Assembly (NCBI GenBank): GCA_036244855.1
Contig: BQKZ01006115.1
Span: 20,498 to 36,422 of the forward strand
Origin: Temnopleurus reevesii
Lineage: Eukaryota > Echinodermata > Echinoidea > Temnopleuroida > Temnopleuridae
DNA length: 15,925 nucleotides
Reading direction: 5' to 3'
In this document: positions 8,526 through 15,925 of the stretch, in pieces
Layout: every line of letters begins with the position of its first letter
Position numbering within the stretch: position 1 is the first letter of the stretch
Notes under the pieces: generated by a model
What the model saw: only the letters and a program-made list of their open reading frames with translations
The model's database searches: none
What the model was told of the DNA's origin: nothing
Program-made: the position numbers and the translations under genes

Positions 8526-8660
8526 TGTGGTGTAGTGGTTCTGACTCTCGTCGTTTATCTAAATGTACAATGTCGGTGGTTCGAATCCTACCAATGGCAT
8601 TATTTCTTTCACCAAGATATTTATCTAAACAGTCCTGCACTCAACCCAGGTGTTTAAATG
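8526..8660 (+). mobile_element. tRNA-derived SINE, 5' part only
   Basis: This is a plus-strand relative of the SINE at 1809-2119. It has box A TGGTGTAGTGG (8528-8538), TGACTCTCG, box B GGTTCGAATCC (8578-8588), then CTACCAATGGCATTATTTC and TGCACTCAACCCAGGTG (about 8636-8652). After this the similarity stops. The GCGC-TATATAA end and ATT tail are missing, so the copy has lost its 3' part. It lacks the internal duplication in the head of the other copy. It is not a functional tRNA gene, since I can see no plausible cloverleaf beyond the two promoter boxes. Confidence 0.85.
8528..8588 (+). promoter_or_regulatory. internal pol III promoter (box A and box B) of the SINE head
   Basis: Box A TGGTGTAGTGG at 8528-8538 and box B GGTTCGAATCC at 8578-8588 both match consensus at the fixed positions. 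Spacing is within the tRNA range (39 bases between the boxes). The promoter is better preserved than in the minus-strand copy, where box B has a C-to-T change. Confidence 0.75.
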
Positions 8661-8702
8661 CATACACCATATTTTGCTGTCATCAGTGTAGGCTGATATT
8701 CC

Positions 8703-8785
8703 CGAGTTTACGCTCAATAACTAGACAATGGTCAAATGGTATTATTTAGCGATTTTGCCGTCCGTGCTGACGATGCGTAAACTCG
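8703..8785. repeat. inverted repeat with 11-nt perfect arms
   Basis: CGAGTTTACGC (8703-8713) and GCGTAAACTCG (8775-8785) are perfect reverse complements around a 61-base spacer that contains a CpG-rich segment (GCCGTCCGTGCTGACGATGC). The placement just after the SINE head suggests a further small foldback element inserted where the SINE 3' part is lost. Confidence 0.5.
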
Positions 8786-10483
8786 CTATTGTAGAAATTC
8801 AAAGAGAGCAAAGGTAATGCACCCTACATGTAAGTGTGGCTGTTCCTTTATACTTAAAAATTCCCTTTTAATTCCAGACACAAAATTCTAAACATGAAAG
8901 GACTTAAATTGTAATTACAAGTATTAATATACCTATCAGAGACGGCTCTTTTGAAGAAAAAAAAGTTATGTAGGCAACTCTAAAAATATATTCCGAAAGG
9001 CCTGAACGACCTCAATGTCCTTTATGAAATGCCAGCCGAGTACATGAAATGTTTTCTGGGAAATAAATATCCATTTATAGTGCAGAGAAGGGTCAGGAGG
9101 CCCTTCTTACAGATGTATGGTTTAATGAGTTTCGAAGGCCTTCTTTGAATCAGCTTCTTTGAATCTTATCTGAAATAGTGGAATAGGATCAAAAGCCTTG
9201 AAATTAGTGCCAAAACAGGATAGAAAATTATACAATCAAGGAAATTTCTGCACCTGACATGAAAACCAATTAATTTCTTAAAAATCCTATTTTCGATCTA
9301 GGAATATTTTCAAAATAAATCATTGTACAAATAGTACTCTAGAAACACTTGTTTTTTCCCCCTGCACAAGACTCCAGCAATACCCAGACAAAAAACTCAA
9401 TCTAGAAGATTGTATGTCAAATTTCATTAGGACAAAATATCAGGAAGAATGAAAATAAATTGATTCTCCAAACTGAAGAGCACAAGTTTAATTTGCTTTG
9501 GGGTTTTCATATTTCGGTTGCTGGGCATGGCATGAGACTAATGTAGGTTAACAGAACGTTCCCATTTCATATTTTAAATCTCTGTTTATTAGACTTTGAA
9601 TTTTATTATCAGAGAAAAATGTATTCTGTCATGTCTATATTGTAACCTAGCAAGCACAAAGGGGATAGTTTGATTATTTGGTAGATTTTCAAGATCATTC
9701 AACATGGACAAAATTAATGAGCAGTTTGGAGAAACCTCTTGAAAATGTGCAAAAATTCAGGCTCAAATATGAAAGGATGCCAAAAGCCCAAAACCTTGAA
9801 AGATTTTCAACCAAAAATGACACGAAATAGGAAAAAATCCACTTGAAAACTTCAAGAGGTGTAACATTACAGTGAAGGGTTGGTTGATGATAATACATTA
9901 CATTCAGTATGAGCTGTAGAAATTGTGATTCAATATGATCACATTGTGTATTGTAATAAACAAGTGTTAAATAATCAAACACAAACATCTGCTGTCAACT
10001 TTCCATTGATAATACCTTTCAAGCCCCATGAAAATTCAATGGAAAATAACCTTGATGAACACAATGCATTCTATTTAATACAACAATATCTGTGTATTCA
10101 TATACACCATAACATAAAGAAGGAACATGCAGACTGTTCTTTTCATTGCACCTAAAATAATCCCAATATGCCGTCAACATACACTAATACATGTAGATCA
10201 TGTGATGCGAGATCCTCCATGTTGTGAACATAAATGTGCATACATGTATCAGCGGATGAAATTGATTATCAGTGAAAGCTGGTTTCATTTTTAAGGTTTT
10301 GAAGTTGCTTTTTCTACATGACAGTTTTGGTCCTTTGACTATTATCTTGTGAGGTTTTAGCAATAAAACTGCCATTGAAGTGAATTGAATTTAACAAAAT
10401 AATGTCACATTTTTTCAATAGCTGGAGAAATTATTATTCATGTATTGGATATAGTTGGGGTGCAGGAAGAAAGACAGTTACTC
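8786..10483. other. gene-free stretch
   Basis: Frames here are short and unrecognisable. The 97-codon minus frame (9695-9988) overlaps a 76-codon plus frame and has no domain that I know. Minor structures are a 14-base-period duplication of CTTCTTTGAATC at 9140-9151 and 9154-9165, a small hairpin AGAAGGG/CCCTTCT at 9086-9107, and ACCTCTTGAA (9734-9743) inverted against TTCAAGAGGT (9851-9860). Confidence 0.4.
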
Positions 10484-10486
10484 TGT

Positions 10487-10527
<41 letters not shown>
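10484..10527. repeat. (TG)n microsatellite
   Basis: About 22 TG dinucleotides run with one TA interruption near 10491. Open frames on both strands across it (runs of Cys-Val on plus, Thr-His on minus) come only from the dinucleotide repeat. Confidence 0.95.
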
Positions 10528-10529
<2 letters not shown>

Positions 10530-10803
10530 ACCACATGTGTGTAGGTTTGTGGTGTCGAGCAAGGACGATGTACCTGCTAATTCGGGACTGTCCTCGATTG
10601 AGTACTGTCCCAAAATAGGTCGGAAACGGAACATTGTACAATAAAAATGCATTCAACGAATGATAAAGACTTGGTCCAATTACATGTAGAACATCCTCAG
10701 TTGAAAGTCCGCAGTTCCCGTTGGACAGTCAGCGATATGTGTCCCCTTTTACACTTAAAACGAAACAGATATACACACAAACATATGTCCTTGATCAACA
10801 CCA

Positions 10804-10804
10804 G

Positions 10805-10837
<33 letters not shown>
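10804..10837. repeat. (TG)n microsatellite, second tract
   Basis: About 17 TG dinucleotides with one CG interruption near 10811. It lies 277 bases after the first TG tract, on the same strand. A purine-rich AGAGAGAGGGAGAGA stretch follows at about 10849. The frames on both strands are artefacts. Confidence 0.95.
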
Positions 10838-11144
10838 CAATGTGTAAAAGAGAGAGAGGGAGAGACATACATATGAATGTACTGCAATCCCCCTCCCTCC
10901 GCCCATTTTGAAATCCATTCAGGACTACATTCTGTATTTAATTTAAGTTGGGCACTTCTACTTCTTTCATTCAATTGATATTTAAATTTCAATCAAGCAT
11001 CATCAGCACTCAAATGCAGTTGCTATGGATTTTTTAAGTGATGTCATGTCGTGATCAAAAACACATTTTGCTAATTATGGTGTGATGTCATTCTCTATTT
11101 TAGACATCCAAATTGAAGGACTGACTGACTATGGTGGGTGTAAG

Positions 11145-11162
11145 ATCCCATCCTCGTCGCCA
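11145..11162 (-). other. retroelement primer-binding site, matches tRNA-Ser(GCT) 3' end
   Basis: On the minus strand this is TGGCGACGAGGATGGGAT, starting one base after the LTR end. The plus strand reads ATCCCATCCTCGTCGCCA, which is the 3' acceptor and T-arm end of metazoan tRNA-Ser(GCT) including the CCA, as I recall that tRNA. An 18-base match directly next to a TG...CA-bounded LTR is strong evidence for a reverse-transcription primer site. The tRNA sequence is from memory and no search was run. Confidence 0.82.
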
Positions 11163-11163
11163 G

Positions 11164-11320
11164 TGTAAGAATATAACACATTCTTATAATAAATGACATT
11201 TGACACAAAGATTTACCGAGTCATAATCACTTTATTCGGTATCCATATTGAACTGTATTAGCGAGCAATCCTCGCAATACCAATACACATGTACAATGTA
11301 TGGTATCTTTGAACATTACA
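11164..11320 (-). mobile_element. short LTR of a Ty3/gypsy-type retroelement (5' LTR on minus strand)
   Basis: On the minus strand the 157-base block begins TGTAATGTTC and ends ATTCTTACA, so it has TG...CA ends within a 5-base inverted repeat TGTAA/TTACA. It contains an AATAAA polyadenylation signal (11231-11236, minus) about 67 bases before its end, as expected for a U3-R-U5 layout. A one-base gap and a tRNA-Ser-type primer site follow. The downstream interior (below 11145) shows no gag or pol frame and no second LTR, so only the 5' end remains. Short LTRs with a serine-tRNA primer site fit the Mag/SURL-like lineage known in sea urchins, but that assignment is an inference. Confidence 0.72.
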
Positions 11321-11589
11321 GTGGGGAACTGTAAACTTTATTTCTGTCCATACTGTATTGCAGAACAAGATCAAGGGCTAAATATATTCCGGTACCTGAT
11401 CATATTTTGAAGAGTTAAAAAAAAGTAAATGCAGAAGAAACTTGTGAAAAATAAAAGTTACAGAAAATGGTTAGACATTTTTTTTTATTGAATATTCACT
11501 TATGATCTAGAAAAAAGGAGTAAAACTAAGTTGTTTCACTTGACCGTAGCTACTGTTACTGACTATAATAATCCCTCTTATCTAGATTT

Positions 11590-11674
11590 AAAACATATCT
11601 TTATTTATCTATTTTTTTTTTTTACTGCTTTATTAGGATATGTTTTTAAGGTACTTGGTGAGCTTCCCCTTTAA
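11590..11674 (-). mobile_element. possible terminus sharing the TTAAAGGGGA end
   Basis: On the minus strand, 11674 downwards reads TTAAAGGGGAAGCTCACC. The first ten bases equal the ends of the elements at 734 and 15419. Inside it, TTAAAACATATC (about 11588-11599) is inverted against GATATGTTTTTAA (about 11637-11649), which hints at a small foldback. Apart from the end motif I see no convincing similarity to the other two, so this is tentative. Confidence 0.4.
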
Positions 11675-14322
11675 CACCATCATTCACACTCGCTCCCAAG
11701 TTTCACCCTAACCCTGGCCATGAGAAAGACAATAGTCCTAGGGTGTTAACAAGGGCTGTTCAATCAGGCAGACAATATGGAGAAAACAATACATATTCAA
11801 AGACAAATCAATATTCACTTTCTAAGCCTGTATTGGGACCCAGCCCATATGAAGTGTTCTCTCATCTAATTTGAATATTTCAAGGCGATAAGAGCAGCTG
11901 TATTAGACTCATTCAGGACAGCAATGGATTAATTGTTTAAATTTTAACTGTTTTTCTTCCTAAAATTCGCAACAATTTCTACATTCAATTCATCTATCCA
12001 ATAGTTCTAGATTAAAACTCATTGAGGACAGAGATGGTTTTTACACACTCACATTCTTCTTGAAATTGGTTTCCAAATTTCATTTTTGTCAATATTGTAA
12101 TACAATGTTTTTTAATTAAAATTCTATTGTTTTCATTTAGAAGTACAATAGTTGACAAATTGCAATGGAAAACAGAAGTTTATAACTTTTTTTAATGTTG
12201 TCAACCTGTTTTCTGTGATTGCATTATAATTATTTCAGTATTTTCTGTGATATCATTCGTAATGAATTCCCTACTCCAAACAAAAGATTGCAAGTACAAT
12301 CCTAGGAGTCCCACTTTTCTGATATTCTGATATTTAATCTTTTCCTGCTTATGTATTTATTTTAGAGCCCTAAATGTGCATCAAATCTGCAGATAGGCAA
12401 AACAGGCAGAGAATGAGCAAGTCACATGGGCACGACATGGGCAATCGTGAGTCAATATAACATTGCTTTATTGACTGAAAAAAGTGGTATTAAAGAATTG
12501 TGCATGTACTATAAAGTTTTAGAAGCCTACAGGTGGTATCCAATAGTGCTCATCATAAGGCTAAGAAAAAAATTGTTTGGAGACCCAAGAATGGCATTTT
12601 TGAAAACGTTTTTTTTTCTTTTCAAATCTACATTTTGTTTAATAGTTTTGGCTATAATTTATGTTAAATATGAAGCAAAATTACACTGAAATCTTTTGTC
12701 TCTATTAAACTCGCAAGGATCTCAAAAACCCAAAACAGTTTTAATAATACAGTATTTCCAAGGAACATTATACATGAAATGGCTAATGCTGTCTATATTG
12801 GAAAATAATGACTTAAGGGCTATTACGAAATGACGATAATTCTATATATGATTTTTATTACTACATATATTTCACACATATATTTATCAATTTATTGTCA
12901 TTCTTATGAAAATATTGATGAAAATTGAAAAAACAGAAAAATATCAGGTCTAGCTTAGTTCAGAAGTAGAGGGCAACCAAAAAAGTTTCTTTTAAAAGCC
13001 TGATCCCTTTAAAAAAATTGAACATAAAGTGTTCATAATTATTAGGTGAAACATAATTCATATTTTCGAATGAAATTCACAATTGAGAGCATATTTTAAC
13101 TTTTCAAGCTAGCGCATCCTTGGACCACTTGCAGTTTACGAATTCATGCATCAGTACGTGTAGAAATCATAATTGAGGGTAATAAATAAGTGTAATTTTA
13201 CCACATTTGCTGGTAGTTCTACATGTATGTGGATATTTCTTCATAAACAATTTTGCACATTTTTACATGCAAAATGGTTACAGTATTTACAGGTGATTTA
13301 CCTGTTTTCATTGTCAACGTTCAATGTGCCCTTTCAATGCTATCCATGAATTATGGATCTCTTTACGTCAGCAGAGAAACATTTGACAGAAATAAGTACA
13401 ACAATTTCATGACATATGCTTGGATTCTGGAGAGGGTAAATGACAAACTTGTGTTGGAACTGATCAGTTTCTTTCACAGCAATTCTGGAAAACTAAAATG
13501 TTCTGAGTTGTTTGTAATACTCTGCTAAAAAGGCAAATCACTACAGGACAATAGGAATAGAAAACTAACAGTGATTCTTCAACTTCAATTTTCCAAATCG
13601 TTTTAAAGTATAAAGTTTAAATCACTAATTTAAATGAATTTTATCTGCAATCCTATAAGTGGATTTTACAGAAAAAAATCAAGATGTCCATAAAATTAAT
13701 TAAGAAGTTCACATCTACTGTAGACCCTGAAGTGATTACATGTACCTCATTTCACAGTCATTTGGAAGCAATAATCTTCTGCAGTTGTGGGTAAATAACC
13801 ACACTAGCAAGAAAAAAGGCAATTTATAAAATCATTAATGAATAAAAAATCAATGAGGAATAACCACTATGTATCTTTTAGCAAGGAAAATGTACCCTTA
13901 AAGACTTAACTTGAAATATTACCACAATCCTGATATCACCTTATATATGGATAACCAATCCATCGTTCAAGACTGTCATCAATATTCAAAAGCATTTTGT
14001 CGCCGTGGTAATTTGACATTTACATCGAGTGTGGAGAGTAAATCTTGGGATTTTGTTTGCTCTGGAAGCCAACTTGAGAGAAAAAAGCATCGTCGCTCGG
14101 AGTATATCGGATATCTCCTTCGTGCTGCATAATGCTGAATAAACTACGACCTGGTTCTGGAGGGAATATGCAATGGGGATTGATGCAAATAAGCATACTA
14201 GGATATGTAGTAAGCAGTTGGGGTTAAAGCTAATGTCAAGTACTTGCAAAGATCTTTGATTTCGAAATTACATGTACGCAGTAGGAACGGCAACTAAAGA
14301 AGACATTGTGTTGACAAAGGAA
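11675..14322. other. A+T-rich gene-free stretch
   Basis: Several frames of 70-91 codons occur (12426-12689, 13253-13528, 13911-14132 on plus; 13986-14249 on minus). None shows a recognisable domain, a strong start context or paired splice sites, and two of them overlap antisense. Two TACATGTA octamers lie at 13220-13227 and 13737-13744, and a third at 14269-14276. No inverted-repeat element stood out by eye. Confidence 0.4.
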
Positions 14323-14339
14323 TTTTTTTTTTTTTTTTT
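14323..14339. repeat. poly(T) run, 17 bases
   Basis: This is an uninterrupted run of 17 T. Read on the minus strand it is a poly(A) run, which could be the tail of a retroposed sequence, but nothing recognisable lies on the expected side (above 14340, minus strand). Confidence 0.8.
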
Positions 14340-15001
14340 AATATAGCCGACACAAAAAGCAGCATATGCGACAGTCTATATATAGGCCTACATGTTCCTG
14401 ATGAAGCCCATCTTCTAAACATTACTCTTTTCATTTTTTTTACAAAATAACTTGGTCCATTTTTTCTATTTATACTTTTGACCATTCGTTTTATGCAATC
14501 ACATGTACAGTGCATGTGAACATTAATTTTCCAATCATTACTGTAATTAAAGCATTGAAACCAGGGCAATTCCGAGGAAATTTAACATAGAATACTAATA
14601 ATACCCTAATATGATGCATCAAAACAAATTTTATCAATGACTTGCATGATTAATGCTCATTTCTCACTTTGACAAGGATGCTTTCATCAATCATAAACCT
14701 ACACCATACATGGATCAAGAAAAGATTGAAAGCATCAATTTAATGAAAAAATCATGAATATTGCTGATTATTTCCCATTTAATTGAACAATGATAAAAAG
14801 TGATTAACAATACAAAGGAATGCTTATTAGGTTGAATCACAAAACGAAGAATGTACTTCATTTAAAAAGTGTAAATAAAAAGTGTATTTTTTTTAATTTT
14901 TAGAACTTCAATTATAATGTTTTTGTTGAGCCTGGTGGATATTAGCGATATATATAAGCATATTATTATCATTTCCTATGAAAGGTTATTTAAGGAGTCT
15001 T

Positions 15002-15050
15002 TGCACTCAAATACTGAATTATATACACCATAATTAAGTATTTGAGTGCA
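15002..15050. repeat. near-perfect hairpin, 21-bp stem and 7-nt loop
   Basis: TGCACTCAAATACTGAATTAT (15002-15022) pairs with the sequence at 15030-15050 at 20 of 21 positions around the 7-base loop ATACACC. The stem is AT-rich and flanked by only weak further pairing. It may be a tiny foldback element or a cruciform. It is shorter than a typical microRNA precursor. Confidence 0.75.
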
Positions 15051-15418
15051 TAAACGTGCACCGTTTTCAGTATGTGTACAGTCTGGCTGTAGATTAAAGG
15101 AGCCAACAAAGAGCCTTTATTTTTCAATTATCACAAAAAAGAGGATTGATATCAATCATATTACCCTGGGAGTACAAAATACAAATCCACTATTTTTCAC
15201 ATGTTTCATGGGTCATGAAAATGTTTTCCTCATACATGTATCAGAAAATTGCAGATCTACACTTGTATAACAAAAACAAATCTAACAGCTGGGAGATTGG
15301 GCGTCGATCTCAAAGTGAAGAAATTGATTATTGTACATGTACATTATCCTTGAAATCATATACACTCGTAGCCAAGTGCCAAAAAGCATTCTGAAGGTCT
15401 GTTTTTCAAGTGCAGCCC

Positions 15419-15640
15419 TTAAAGGGGAACCCTTGAATGAATAAAAATCAGATGAACAAACTGAAAATTTGAACTAAATCGGACAATCAGTTTAAAAGTA
15501 ATGAAATTTTAAATTCTTAATTGAAGGATTTTATTAAGGTTACTGCCGCTGATGGGCATCCATGCGGTTAAACTTTGGCAGAACTGTCCTGTTTGGCAGA
15601 CAACTCGCCATTCACTTTGTACATAAATATTAAAAAGCGG
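15419..15640 (+). mobile_element. half copy of the foldback element at 734-1318
   Basis: It starts TTAAAGGGGAACCC, then shares in order TGAAAATTTGA, CGGACAATC, AAAAGT-ATGAA, GCTGATGGG, TTGGCAGA-like and CCATTCACTTTGTACA segments with the left arm at 734-950. The distance from the TTAA end to CCATTCAC is 189 bases here and 200 in the other copy. No inverted partner arm is found before the window ends, so this is a single-arm or half-length copy. Confidence 0.72.
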
Positions 15641-15750
15641 AAAATCTCGAATGAGGGTTCAACGTGATTCATCTAAGAATATGTTCATAATTGATAAAGG
15701 CATGCTAATATTCAAGCAAAAATAATCAACAAATTTTTGCGATTGATTGG

Positions 15751-15925
15751 ATGACTTCAAGTACGGTGTGTGGTGTTGGTGTTGGTGTTGAGAGAGCAGA
15801 TCGGCCCGTGAACCGAGCTCCAACACCGTTGGTCAGTTTACAGAAGCGATACGATCGCTGTATCGATCGCCCAACACCAGCCACGATACCGAGTGACGTC
15901 ACTCGCGCTCGCAGAAAGCCTCGCG
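15751..15925. promoter_or_regulatory. CpG-dense edge, candidate promoter or first-exon region
   Basis: About 18 CpG dinucleotides occur in 175 bases, far denser than anywhere else in the window. The stretch contains three tandem GGTGTT units (15771-15790), inverted CAACACC words (around 15811 and 15872), a hairpin CGATAC/GTATCG (15847-15865) and a CRE palindrome. Such a CpG change often marks an unmethylated promoter or first exon, but a CpG-rich transposon would look the same. The window ends before this can be decided. Confidence 0.4.
15891..15904. promoter_or_regulatory. CRE palindrome (CREB/ATF-type motif)
   Basis: GAGTGACGTCACTC is a perfect 14-base palindrome around the full CRE TGACGTCA. 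Full CREs are rare by chance and are enriched in CpG-rich promoters, which fits the location. Binding is inferred. Confidence 0.5.

Noticed and set aside
8507..8749. 80-codon plus-strand frame, and a possible tRNA gene at 8526
   Set aside because: The frame covers the SINE head. Box A and box B are present, but the surrounding bases do not make acceptor and anticodon stems, so it is a SINE and not a tRNA gene.
8989..9148. Plus-strand open stretch of about 53 codons with balanced amino-acid composition
   Set aside because: It looks protein-like by eye, but there is no clear splice acceptor or donor, no domain, and a stop just before it.
9695..9988. 97-codon minus-strand frame rich in Phe and Leu
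   Set aside because: AT-rich composition gives hydrophobic residues by chance. No signal peptide, domain or start context that I trust.
10402..10918. Four frames over the TG tracts with Cys-Val or Thr-His runs
   Set aside because: Dinucleotide repeats give open frames on both strands. No other support.
13253..13528. 91-codon plus-strand frame
   Set aside because: No recognisable domain. In 16 kb of AT-rich DNA one or two frames of this length are expected by chance.
13911..14249. Overlapping plus (73 codons) and minus (87 codons) frames in a slightly GC-richer patch
   Set aside because: Antisense pair with no domain or splice signals.

Overview
This window looks like nuclear DNA from a marine invertebrate, most likely an echinoderm or a related deuterostome. 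That is an inference from its texture. It is A+T-rich, carries no dense bacterial-style ORFs (the longest open frame is 103 codons and lies inside a tandem repeat), and holds tRNA-derived SINEs with (ATT)n tails, several foldback (MITE-like) elements, (TG)n microsatellites and a strong excess of the octamer TACATGTA. I could not support any protein-coding gene or exon. It reads as an intergenic or intronic stretch filled with repeats, ending at its right edge in what may be the start of a CpG-rich promoter or first exon.

Layout. 1-733 is unique-looking DNA. 734-1318 is a long palindromic foldback element. A second, half-length relative lies at 15419-15640, and a possible terminus with the same TTAAAGGGGA end lies at 11665-11674 on the minus strand. 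1809-2119 is a nearly complete tRNA-derived SINE on the minus strand. Tail-only SINE relatives lie at 4114-4210 (-) and 4676-4763 (+), and a head-only relative at 8526-8660 (+). 2780-3040 and 3780-3870 each hold a palindromic RFX/X-box-like motif. 3126-3415 is TTTA-rich low-complexity DNA. 4301-4435 contains an inverted repeat and three forkhead-type motifs.

6336-7600 is a degenerate tandem array of about 20 monomers of roughly 58 bp that alternate between two types, so the larger repeat is about 116 bp. It is broken once, at 7005-7090, by a foldback-family arm whose palindromic relative sits 1.2 kb away at 8299-8472. Another foldback element occupies 7984-8210.

10484-10527 and 10804-10837 are (TG)n microsatellites. 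11145-11320 is a short LTR followed by an 18-nt primer-binding site that matches my recollection of the 3' end of tRNA-Ser(GCT), all on the minus strand: the 5' end of a Ty3/gypsy-type LTR retroelement with no recognisable coding interior left. 11675-15000 is A+T-rich with little recognisable content. A 21-bp-stem hairpin lies at 15002-15050. The last 175 bases are suddenly CpG-dense and contain a perfect 14-bp palindrome around a CRE (TGACGTCA).

No genes act together here. The main content is the repeat history (three or four separate non-autonomous element types, one interrupting a satellite) plus a few candidate regulatory motifs.
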